This document shows, piece after piece, positions 6,356 through 13,339 of a stretch of DNA of 18,119 bases. The DNA lies in NCBI GenBank assembly GCA_003599475.1, contig QZKK01000046.1, positions 1-18,119 on the forward strand. Direction: 5' to 3'. The notes below the pieces were generated by a model. That model was given only the letters and a program-made list of their open reading frames with translations. It made no database searches and was not told the origin of the DNA. Source of the DNA: Desulfobacteraceae bacterium. GTDB lineage: Bacteria; Desulfobacterota; Desulfobacteria; Desulfobacterales; SURF-15. Both the position numbers and the translations under genes were made by a program. Within the stretch, counting starts at the first letter, position 1; the number at the start of each line of letters is the position of its first letter.

Positions 6356-7612
6356 CTATTGCCTGAAAACCGTCGGGATGCCCTCTGTATCGATTTCGAT
6401 TCCCACGGTGTCTCCGGTTCGAAAACCGATGCGGCGGATCTCCTTTACGACCTGTTCATGCCTTCCCATATGCCAGTAGACAGACCAGAGCGGATTTCGA
6501 ACCGTATCGATCCCGTAAGCGTTGTGGGTGCCGAGATTGAATCGGATCTTGTCTTTTGCAATCAGCGTGTCTGCCTCCGCGATGAAGTAGTCTCTCCTGT
6601 ACAGGTTGTTGTGAAGCGCTTTTGAGAACTTCCTTTGGAGCTCCGGAGCATCGTCCAGGTAATGGTTTGCGATCTGAAACATGTCTTCCGGCACCTGGAT
6701 CGATATCCCCAAAATGCCGAAACGCTCATGCCGGAGCGAGAACGATTCCATTTCCGCTTCATAGGCTTCGATCGCTTCAAGAAGATCATCGATCGTGGGC
6801 TGCCGGCCTTCACAACCAAGCACCATGTCTTCGCATTTGCCGATGATGCCGATATACCAGGATCTGTTGTCCATGACGAAGATGGGTCGTTCGCGGTAAT
6901 TTCGCCGTTTCCGAATTCGCCGAATGCCGTCCAAACGAAGCGACCTTTCGCTCTCCTTCAACTCGAGGGTATCGAAACCGGAGATATCCTTCGCCTGGAC
7001 CACATAAATCTCGCCGTCCTCGGAAACGATGAATTCGATTTCGCATCGAAACCCCAGAAAATTTTGGATTTCCTGGGAAGCCTCCAGCAGGCGCCGGTCA
7101 TGGGGGGTGCCGGTGATATAGGGGTCGCTCTCCACATGAGCGGTTCGGGAATGGCAGTAGCCGAACTCCCAATGGTCCCCCAGTTTCTTGGCCATCACGC
7201 TGGTGCCGTGAATAAACGGCATCACGACGACGCCCAGTTCTTCAGGATCGATTTCCGGTGCGCTGTTGAATTTCTGCTGTCGTAAAAAAGAAAGGCGCCG
7301 GGCGGTCCTTGCCGAATTGATCATCCGTTTTCGGGCATAGACGATACCTGCGACATCGGCATAGGTTTCGATTGAATCGAAGGTTCCCCCCCGGTAATAC
7401 TGTTCGAGGGGATGGCCGCTTCTGGCGATGACTTTGAAGCTCTCATGATAGTCCCTCAAAAAAGTTTTCAAGGCATCGAAGGCTTCATTCCGAAAATCAT
7501 CGGCCGGAACGTAGATAAAATCCGGAACGTTGAACCTCCCCTGTTTCAACCGGTCAAGGAGCCTCGCCTTCTCGGGTATCAACGATTCCATCAGATCGAC
7601 GATGGGCCGCAA
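6356..7612 (-). CDS. PEP-synthase-like ATP-grasp domain protein, unknown substrate
   Basis: About 418 aa from the TTG at 7612. Residues 60-210 resemble the nucleotide-binding domain of PEP synthase/pyruvate phosphate dikinase: ARSGHPLEQYYRGGTFDS (63 onward) in place of the usual RSS...ED...AG stretch, VVVMPFIHGTSVMA (128 onward), and EIEFIVSEDGEIYVVQAKD (191-209) like the ...DIEW...G.LYIVQAR end. There is no phosphohistidine domain and no PEP/pyruvate barrel; the C-terminal ~210 residues are not recognised. Start is uncertain: the frame is open to a TTG at 7795, but 7650-7790 is hairpin-rich and reads unlike protein. TTG 7612 has AGGAG 11 nt upstream; ATG 7591 has no ribosome-binding site. 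It is divergent from the GTPase/carbamate kinase pair and could phosphorylate or ligate a substrate of that module. Confidence 0.65.
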   Translation of the reverse strand: MRPIVDLMESLIPEKARLLDRLKQGRFNVPDFIYVPADDFRNEAFDALKTFLRDYHESFKVIARSGHPLEQYYRGGTFDSIETYADVAGIVYARKRMINSARTARRLSFLRQQKFNSAPEIDPEELGVVVMPFIHGTSVMAKKLGDHWEFGYCHSRTAHVESDPYITGTPHDRRLLEASQEIQNFLGFRCEIEFIVSEDGEIYVVQAKDISGFDTLELKESERSLRLDGIRRIRKRRNYRERPIFVMDNRSWYIGIIGKCEDMVLGCEGRQPTIDDLLEAIEAYEAEMESFSLRHERFGILGISIQVPEDMFQIANHYLDDAPELQRKFSKALHNNLYRRDYFIAEADTLIAKDKIRFNLGTHNAYGIDTVRNPLWSVYWHMGRHEQVVKEIRRIGFRTGDTVGIEIDTEGIPTVFRQ

Positions 7613-7653
7613 GATGCTCTTTTCTCCTGCAGAAGGGCGTTCGGAAAATTGAA

Positions 7654-7743
7654 GATTCCCTGCAGTGAGCGGCAGGGAATCTCCCTCCGTAAGGAATTCC
7701 GTCAAATTTGATTCGCTCGCTAAACCCCGCAACAGCCGCGGGG
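7654..7743 (-). other. Two strong hairpins in the putative leader of the ATP-grasp gene
   Basis: 7654-7681 is a perfect 10-bp stem (GATTCCCTGC / GCAGGGAATC) with an 8-nt loop. 7725-7743 is a perfect 6-bp stem (CCCCGC / GCGGGG) with a 7-nt loop. Both lie between the open start of the frame (7795) and the preferred start (7612). This argues that the stretch is untranslated leader DNA, possibly regulatory. Confidence 0.5.
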
Positions 7744-7873
7744 AATGCCCTCGGCCATGAGCTCGGGCCGAATGGCGCTCGCTAGCGCGGTTCAAACCCC
7801 TTTTTTGAGCGCTATTCTACAATCAAACATGCTTGAATAAAAGAATTTTCTTCCACGCAACCCGCAACCCGCA

Positions 7874-7902
7874 TTGAATTGTGCCCGGTTCCGAATTATA
7901 CT
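7874..7902 (+). promoter_or_regulatory. Candidate sigma70 promoter for the GTPase-carbamate kinase pair
   Basis: TTGAAT (7874-7879) and TATACT (7897-7902) with an ideal 17-nt spacer. The expected start of transcription near 7909 gives a leader of about 68 nt to GTG 7977. This also rules against the upstream in-frame GTG at 7881, which lies between the two boxes. Confidence 0.6.
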
Positions 7903-7976
7903 GTAGCCGTCGCGCATCTTTGAAGCAGGGGAAAAAACAGCGGCGCAGCGAAGACTGCGCACAAAGAGGAGCCGCC

Positions 7977-9299
7977 GTGATCGAAAACGTAATCATTATG
8001 GGTGCGGCCGGTCGGGATTTCCATAACTTCAATGTCTATTTCAGGGGGAATCCCCGCTACCGGGTCGCAGCCTTTACGGCCGCCCAGATTCCCGACATCG
8101 ATGACCGGCGCTACCCCCCTGAGCTTGCCGGCAGCGATTACCCGGACGGGATTCCGATTTACCCCGAATCGCAGCTCGCCGAGCTGATCCGCAAGCACAA
8201 GGTCGACCTGGTGGCCTTTTCGTACAGCGATGTGCCGCACGTGGAGGTGATGCACAAAGGATCTCTGGCGATGGCGGAGGGTGCCGATTTCATCCTGATG
8301 GGTGCGACCTACACCATGCTGAAGCCGCGGGTCCCGGTGGTTGCCGTATGCGCGGTGCGAACGGGCTGCGGGAAATCGCAGACCACCCGAAAGGTCGCCG
8401 AAATCTTAAAAGGCCTGGGGAAAAACGTCGTCGTGGTGCGACATCCGATGCCTTACGGGGATTTGAGAAAACAGATCCTCCAGCGCTTTTCCACTTACAG
8501 TGACTTCGATACCCAGAAGTGCACAATCGAGGAAAGAGAAGAATATGAGCCGCTGGTGGACCAGGGAGTCGTGGTGTATGCGGGAGTCGATTATGCCAAG
8601 ATCCTTGCTGCAGTCGAAGCCGAAGCCGAAGTCCTCATCTGGGACGGCGGCAACAACGATACCCCCTTTTATTTCCCGGACGTTCACATCGTCCTTTTCG
8701 ATCCGCACCGGGCCGGGCACGAACGGCTCTATTATCCGGGCGAAACCAATATGATCATGGCGGATATCGCAGTCATCAACAAAGTGGATACGGCCGAGCC
8801 CGCCAAAATCGAAGCAGTCCGGAAAAATATCATCACCTATGCCCCGAAGGCGGAAATCCTCCTTGCCGAATCGACGGTCCTGGTCGGTGAACCCGAGCGC
8901 ATCGCAGGAAAGCGGGTCCTGATCGTCGAAGACGGCCCGACCCTCACCCACGGCGGAATGCCCTTCGGAGCGGGGGTCATCGCCGCAAGAAATTACAAGG
9001 CCGCCCGGATCATCGATCCACGGCCCTTTGCGGCAGGCTCGATCGCAGAGACATACCGAACATACCCGCACATCGGAACCGTACTCCCGGCCATGGGCTA
9101 CAGCCGGGAGCAGATCCGCGATCTCGAGCAGACCATCGAAGCATCGGACTGCGATCTGGTTCTTTTTGCAACCCCGATCCATCTGCCCAGGATTCTCTCC
9201 ATCCGGAAGCCGACCCTGCGCGTGCGGTACGAATACAAGGATCACGGGAGTCCGACTCTTGAAGAGGCGTTGCTCCGGAGGCTGGGAGACCGGATTTGA
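7977..9299 (+). CDS. Cyclic 2,3-diphosphoglycerate synthetase-like P-loop GTPase (COG2403-type)
   Basis: 440 aa. An N-terminal Rossmann-like part opens with VIIMGAAGRDFHNFN; a P-loop follows in VRTGCGKSQTT (GCGKS at 130-134), then conserved RHPMPYGDL and WDGGNNDTPF, and an NKVD nucleotide-specificity motif at 268-271. In thermophilic methanogens the family member makes cyclic 2,3-diphosphoglycerate, an intramolecular phosphoanhydride; the job of bacterial homologues is not settled as far as I know. I chose GTG 7977 because AGAGGA at 7965-7970 precedes it by 6 nt. The stop overlaps the carbamate kinase start by 4 nt (TTGA), so the two are almost surely co-translated. I infer a shared acyl-phosphate or nitrogen theme, not cDPG thermoprotection. 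Confidence 0.85.
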   Translation: MIENVIIMGAAGRDFHNFNVYFRGNPRYRVAAFTAAQIPDIDDRRYPPELAGSDYPDGIPIYPESQLAELIRKHKVDLVAFSYSDVPHVEVMHKGSLAMAEGADFILMGATYTMLKPRVPVVAVCAVRTGCGKSQTTRKVAEILKGLGKNVVVVRHPMPYGDLRKQILQRFSTYSDFDTQKCTIEEREEYEPLVDQGVVVYAGVDYAKILAAVEAEAEVLIWDGGNNDTPFYFPDVHIVLFDPHRAGHERLYYPGETNMIMADIAVINKVDTAEPAKIEAVRKNIITYAPKAEILLAESTVLVGEPERIAGKRVLIVEDGPTLTHGGMPFGAGVIAARNYKAARIIDPRPFAAGSIAETYRTYPHIGTVLPAMGYSREQIRDLEQTIEASDCDLVLFATPIHLPRILSIRKPTLRVRYEYKDHGSPTLEEALLRRLGDRI

Positions 9300-10222
9300 C
9301 CGCAAAAACCCTGCTCATCGCATTGGGTGGCAATGCACTGATCCGGAAGGGCCAGGAAGGTACGGTCGAGCAGCAGTTTGAAAACTTAAAGATTCCGCTG
9401 CGCCAGATCGCAAGGCTTTCTCGAAGATACAGGATCCTCATCACCCACGGAAACGGCCCGCAAGTGGGAAATCTCCTCCTTCAACAGGAGGCCTGCAATC
9501 CCGTATCCAAGCTGCCGCTTGAAATCCTCGTCGCCCAGACCCAGGGCCAGATCGGGTACATGATCGAGTCGGTTCTGGACAGCGAGCTGATGGCTTTGGG
9601 CGTGCACGACCAGCAGACGATCGTCAGCCTCATCAGCTATGTGGTGGTCGATGAAAAAGATCCTGCATTTTCGAACCCCACAAAACCCATCGGACCGATC
9701 TACTCGGGTGCACAGATCGAAAAACTTCCCTACCCCTTCGTAAAAACCGCAAAAGGATATCGTCGCGTGGTGGTCTCCCCGGAACCGGTGACAATCGTCG
9801 AGAAACGGGAAATCCGAAAATTGAACGAGATGGGTTTTATCGTCATCTGCTGCGGCGGCGGCGGGATTCCGGTGATCCGGGAGGGCCGGGCCTTCAGCGG
9901 AGTGGATGCAGTCATCGACAAGGATCTTGCCAGCGCAAAGCTGGCCGAAGAAGTCAAAGTCGATCTTTTTCTGATTGCAACCGATGAGAGGGGGGCGGCT
10001 GTAAACTACGGAAAGCCCGGGCAGCGGTTCCTTCGCGAACTCACCTTGGATCAGGCGGGCCGGTACCTGAAAGAAGGAGAGTTTCCCCCGGGCTCAATGG
10101 GCCCCAAGATCGAAGCCGCCTGCCGGTACATCCGCAAGGGCGGAAAAAGAGCCGTCATCACCTCGATCGAGGAGATCGAAAGAGCCGTCGAGGGGAAGGC
10201 AGGGACGGAAATCATACATTGA
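9296..10222 (+). CDS. arcC: Carbamate kinase
   Basis: Carbamoyl phosphate + ADP to ATP + carbamate (reversible); cytosolic, usually the last step of arginine, agmatine or purine-ureide breakdown. 308 aa, the normal length. Motifs of the amino acid kinase fold: ALGGNAL (9-15), HGNGPQVGN (51-59), CCGGGGIPVI (185-194) and VDAVIDKDLASAKLA (203-217), all typical of carbamate kinase. The start is TTG 9296, inside the stop of the GTPase gene, with GGGAG at 9284-9288 7 nt upstream; translational coupling is likely. No ornithine carbamoyltransferase or arginine deiminase lies in the window, so the carbamoyl phosphate source is unknown. Its 3' end overlaps the convergent cyclodeaminase gene by 11 nt. 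Confidence 0.93.
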   Translation: MTAKTLLIALGGNALIRKGQEGTVEQQFENLKIPLRQIARLSRRYRILITHGNGPQVGNLLLQQEACNPVSKLPLEILVAQTQGQIGYMIESVLDSELMALGVHDQQTIVSLISYVVVDEKDPAFSNPTKPIGPIYSGAQIEKLPYPFVKTAKGYRRVVVSPEPVTIVEKREIRKLNEMGFIVICCGGGGIPVIREGRAFSGVDAVIDKDLASAKLAEEVKVDLFLIATDERGAAVNYGKPGQRFLRELTLDQAGRYLKEGEFPPGSMGPKIEAACRYIRKGGKRAVITSIEEIERAVEGKAGTEIIH

Positions 10223-11330
10223 ACGGTTCAACGGTTCTTCTGCGCAGTCCGCGTTCGACCGTGACCACGAAGTCCTGGACGTTGGTCAAAATGGATCTTG
10301 CGGTCAGAGACCCCCGGTCTGCGAGCTTGCTTACGGCAAACTCGGACATGTCCACGGAATAGAAATAAACCGGCCTCACCCGGCCGCTTTCATCCACGGT
10401 ATAGGAGGGCACCATGTTGCCCGTGGCAATCGCGTGGAGCTGGGTGGCCATGGCGATTACGGTGGTGGCGCGCCGCGCAAGGGCCCGCATCCGATCCTGT
10501 GCTTCATAGACATCGGCGATCACCTCGGGCATCGGTCCGTCGTCACGAATCGATCCGCAAAGCACAAAAGGGATATCCTTCAGGATGACCGCCCGCATGA
10601 TCCCGTCTGCAATTTTCCCATCCTCAACCGCTTTTCTGATCGATCCTTCCAGACGAATGGCGTTCAGGGCATCCAGGTGCCTGTAGTGGCCGAGTGGAAC
10701 ACTGCGTTTGGAGTAAATTTCCTGTCCCAGGGCCGTTCCGTAGAGCGCCCCCTCCACATCATGGGTGGCCAGCGCATTGCCCGCCAAAAGCGCATGGACG
10801 TAGCCGTTTTCGATCAGGGCGACGAAGGCTTCCCGCGCATCGCGGTCGAAGACCACGGCCGGGCCAAGCACCCACACGATAAATCCTTTCCGGCGTTCGT
10901 ATTCCAGGAGCTCGTAGAGTTCATCGTAATCGATCGAAAAAGAGGTTTCCCGGGTGAGATGCGATCGGAAAGCGAACTTCTCCGCGACATGCGGGGGAAA
11001 ATCGAATGCCTTCGTATGAACAAGGACTCCCTCTTCTCCGTTTTCTTTCCGCCCGCAGGCGACAGGGTCTCCCTTCTTGATGTTCCTGAATTCCGTTACC
11101 GCAAGCGATCCGTCGGCCCGCTTGACCACCACGCAATCCATCCGCGACTCCTTGATCAATTGCCATCGCCCGCCGGGCATCCGGAAATATTCCGGATAGA
11201 CCGAAGTCGCATGATACCCTTCGGGTGCGACTCCATCTTTTTGTGCAGGCGCAAACAGGGCCGCGGGTGATTCTTTGAGTGCCGGTTGATCTAAATCCGG
11301 CGGGTTGTAGGCTGGCATGATGAAAGGCAT
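10212..11330 (-). CDS. TIGR00300-type (LOR/SDH domain) ornithine cyclodeaminase
   Basis: Expected to convert ornithine to proline and ammonia, as shown for archaeal members and for the C-terminal module of cyanobacterial AgrE/ArgZ; the annotation rests on family likeness, not on activity. 372 aa. Motifs: YHATSVYPEYFRM (39 onward), LAGNALATHDVEGALYGT (182-199), GHYRHLDALNAIRLEGSI (214-231), LCGSIRDDGPMPEVI (257-271) and TQLHAIATGNMVPSY (296-310). The N-terminal arginine dihydrolase module of AgrE is absent. It is unrelated in sequence to the classical mu-crystallin-type cyclodeaminase. ATG 11330 has a full GAGGAGG site 6 nt upstream. Tail-to-tail with carbamate kinase, it suggests a local ornithine/carbamoyl-phosphate theme. 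Confidence 0.82.
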   Translation of the reverse strand: MPFIMPAYNPPDLDQPALKESPAALFAPAQKDGVAPEGYHATSVYPEYFRMPGGRWQLIKESRMDCVVVKRADGSLAVTEFRNIKKGDPVACGRKENGEEGVLVHTKAFDFPPHVAEKFAFRSHLTRETSFSIDYDELYELLEYERRKGFIVWVLGPAVVFDRDAREAFVALIENGYVHALLAGNALATHDVEGALYGTALGQEIYSKRSVPLGHYRHLDALNAIRLEGSIRKAVEDGKIADGIMRAVILKDIPFVLCGSIRDDGPMPEVIADVYEAQDRMRALARRATTVIAMATQLHAIATGNMVPSYTVDESGRVRPVYFYSVDMSEFAVSKLADRGSLTARSILTNVQDFVVTVERGLRRRTVEPFNV

Positions 11331-11348
11331 CGGAAACCTCCTCGTTAG

Positions 11349-11621
11349 AAACTACATATAAAATCCGAAATTCGAAAATCGAAATCCGAAACAAATTCGA
11401 AACCCGAAATCCGAATGACCAAAACCCGTTGAAAGTTTCATTCTTTGATCAAATGCCGCAAGCGGCACGGCCGGACTTATATAAAACTACATAAAAAATC
11501 CGAAATCCGAATCCCGCAGTTCTTAACCTCTGAACCTTAAACCTTTGACTCCCTGAACGCTTGCGAATTTAGAAAAGAGCACGCACCAACTTTTCGTGTT
11601 TTTCGTGTGTTTCGTGGTTAG
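11349..11621 (+). repeat. Word-like repeats F4 (11349-11417, 11484-11512) and F5 (11591-11621)
   Basis: F4 is AAACTACATA followed by runs of AAATCCGAAAT words, present twice in the same orientation. F5 consists of three TTCGTG words (TTTTCGTG, TTTTTCGTG, TGTTTCGTGG). Between them are a small hairpin TGCCG-CAAG-CGGCA (11454-11467) and another word-like stretch (CTGAACCTTAAACC, 11526 on). The 361 bp between the cyclodeaminase and helicase genes hold no gene that I can support. Confidence 0.7.
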
Positions 11622-11691
11622 AAATGCAAACTTCTGAACAATCCGATGGAGCCAGTGATCTTGATCGATACATCGTCCAGAAGATCCGGAT

Positions 11692-13050
11692 TTACAACTG
11701 CGCGTACACCTTCTGCCGGGAGCGCGCGGCCGCCTGCAGCACCTCGACACGACTGTCCACGTAGTCGTAGACTTTTGCGCTTTTCCCGGGCGCCGGCCTC
11801 AGGATTCTTCCCAGGTACTGAACGACTCTGCCGCTGAATTTTATGGGAGTCGATAGAAAAAGGACCGAGAGGTCTTTGCAGTCGAATCCCTCTCCGATGA
11901 GCTGGCCGGTTGCAATCAGCACTCTGGCCTGCCCTGAATCGATTCTTTCGAGCACCTGGCGCCGCTGCAGGATGGAAAGATCCCCGGTCAGCACCTCGCT
12001 GGGTGTTTCGAACTTGTACCGCAGGATGGCGGCCAGATTCTTGCAATGTGCCTTCCGGTCCGAAAGCACGAGGCAGATGCCTGTGCTTCTTTTTGCCTCT
12101 TCCGCCACATCCGCACAGATCAGCCGGTTCCTTTCATCATGGCTGGTCAATTCGGAAAGCATTTTGCTGTATTCGCGTACAGGATCGTAATACGGTTTGA
12201 AATCGGTCTCCCGCACGACGATCTGCGCCCACAGGACATCCCCGCTTTCAATCAGGTCGGCCTTGTCGACCTTGTGGTAAACGTCCCCCAGATGCCAGAA
12301 GATCAGCTTTGAGAGCCGGTCCCTTCTCCAGGGGGTTGCACTCAGACCGAGCATGAACCTCGAATCGAATTCGGTCACCGCGTCGGTAAAGGTTCGACTC
12401 GGGGTTCGATGGCATTCGTCGACCACCAGATGGCCCACCTTCGGAGCCACCTCGCCGGCACACCTGTACAGGCTCTGAACCAGTGCCACGGTAATCTTTT
12501 CCCCGACTGTCTTCGCTCCGGCTCCGATCAGACCGGTTTCTTTCGGGGGGATTCTCAAATACTCTTCGATCCGCTCGATCCACTGAAAGGCCAGTTCCTT
12601 CGTGTGGACGACGATCAGCGCCGGCTGCCTGCGCGCTGCAATCATATAGAGCGCCATCACCGTCTTGCCGCACCCCGTCGGTGCGCTCAGGGTGCCGAAT
12701 TCATGAATCAGCATCGCATGGACCGCTTTCTCCTGAAACGGCTTCAAGCGGCCGTGAAAATGAAAAGATGCGGAAGGAAGAGATCTTCTCCGATCCTCCA
12801 GGGTGTATGAAACCTGCCGGCTCTTGCAGAGAAGGAGCAGATTGCGGGCGAACCCTCTTGGAATCCACAATCCGTCCCCGCCCGCCTTATCGTAGAATTT
12901 CAGCTCCTTCGGCGTTTTCCAGTTGTAGCGGCCCATCCTTGCATTTTCGATGTACTTCGGGTTCGTGAAGGTGAGCTTCTCCGTGAGCGTATCGCGAAAT
13001 TCCGGCGGGATCCCGCTCAGACGCAGATTGTTTTCAATGGCGATCCGCAT
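11692..13050 (-). CDS. Superfamily 2 DEAD/DEAH-type helicase (SSL2/COG1061-like)
   Basis: ATP-dependent nucleic-acid translocase or helicase, probably acting on DNA. 452 aa with both RecA-like lobes: Walker A APTGCGKT (123-130), DECH (211-214), motif III SATP (237-240), GEGFDCKDLSVLFLSTP in lobe 2, and motif VI QYLGRILRP (411 onward). Residues 1-95 are an N-terminal extension without a motif I know. The FQEKAV stretch before Walker A is the Q-motif-like region. It resembles XPB/UvrW-like and restriction-associated SF2 proteins, but no nuclease or methylase is adjacent. ATG 13050 has no clear ribosome-binding site; a word repeat begins 6 nt upstream of it. Divergent from the PfaC-like gene. 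Confidence 0.9.
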   Translation of the reverse strand: MRIAIENNLRLSGIPPEFRDTLTEKLTFTNPKYIENARMGRYNWKTPKELKFYDKAGGDGLWIPRGFARNLLLLCKSRQVSYTLEDRRRSLPSASFHFHGRLKPFQEKAVHAMLIHEFGTLSAPTGCGKTVMALYMIAARRQPALIVVHTKELAFQWIERIEEYLRIPPKETGLIGAGAKTVGEKITVALVQSLYRCAGEVAPKVGHLVVDECHRTPSRTFTDAVTEFDSRFMLGLSATPWRRDRLSKLIFWHLGDVYHKVDKADLIESGDVLWAQIVVRETDFKPYYDPVREYSKMLSELTSHDERNRLICADVAEEAKRSTGICLVLSDRKAHCKNLAAILRYKFETPSEVLTGDLSILQRRQVLERIDSGQARVLIATGQLIGEGFDCKDLSVLFLSTPIKFSGRVVQYLGRILRPAPGKSAKVYDYVDSRVEVLQAAARSRQKVYAQL

Positions 13051-13055
13051 AGAGA

Positions 13056-13091
13056 GTGTTCAGTGATCAGTGTTCAGTGTTCAGTGTTCAG
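13056..13091 (-). repeat. Word-like repeat F6, left arm
   Basis: Four TGTTCAGTG-type words, directly upstream of the helicase start. It is the inverse complement of the words at 13269-13336, forming the outer arms of a nested palindrome. Confidence 0.8.
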
Positions 13092-13130
13092 CCGCTGCGG
13101 TTTCATGCTATCAAGATATGCGCTGCAGAA

Positions 13131-13189
13131 CAAGGGTCGTTTTGTAGCCTGCTTGCCGGAAATTGCCGGTATTTCCGGTAACGACCTTG
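13131..13189. other. Nested hairpin between the divergent helicase and PfaC-like genes
   Basis: Inner stem CCGGAAAT (13156-13163) with ATTTCCGG (13171-13178), 7-nt loop, extendable to 11 bp with one G-U. Outer stem CAAGGGTCGTT (13131-13141) pairs with AACGACCTTG (13180-13189) with one bulged G. It may be a regulatory site or the core of another composite repeat. Confidence 0.55.
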
Positions 13190-13215
13190 CCTTGAACGCA
13201 TCTCTCCGGTATAAC
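13187..13215 (+). promoter_or_regulatory. Candidate sigma70 promoter for the PfaC-like gene
   Basis: TTGCCT (13187-13192) and TATAAC (13210-13215) with a 17-nt spacer. It would give a leader of roughly 118 nt that runs through the F6 right arm. The -35 box is only a 4/6 match. Confidence 0.4.
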
Positions 13216-13268
13216 AGGTTGCGGATTACGGGTTATCCCGCTGAGGCCGGGTTGCGGGTTGCGGACTC

Positions 13269-13336
13269 CTGAACACTGAACGCTGAACACTGAACCCTTT
13301 CCAAGCTGAACGCTGAACACTGAACACTGAACACTC
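13269..13336 (+). repeat. Word-like repeat F6, right arm
   Basis: Repeated CTGAACACTGAACGCTGAAC words, broken by CCTTTCCAAG at 13296-13305. Inverted relative to 13056-13091. It ends 3 nt before the start codon of the PfaC-like gene and occupies the place of its ribosome-binding site. Confidence 0.85.
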
Positions 13337-13339
13337 CAA

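Noticed and set aside
7881..7976. Upstream extension of the GTPase gene to GTG 7881
   Set aside because: It lies between the -35 and -10 boxes of a good promoter, its translation is basic and Cys/Arg-rich unlike the family, and GTG 7977 has a well-placed AGAGGA.
10212..10240. The ACGGTTCA doublet at the convergent gene ends as another repeat that set both stops
   Set aside because: Only one and a half short units are present; too little to separate from chance.
10434..11270. 278-codon plus-strand frame across the cyclodeaminase gene
   Set aside because: A shadow of the minus-strand gene, which has clear family motifs and a perfect ribosome-binding site.
11618..12046. Minus-strand frame overlapping the helicase 3' end
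   Set aside because: Mostly within the helicase gene in another frame; the short tail beyond it shows no domain or start signal.
13056..13336. CRISPR array from the repeated GTTCAG words
   Set aside because: The words are contiguous, imperfect and inverted between the two arms, with no unique spacers of constant length and no cas genes.
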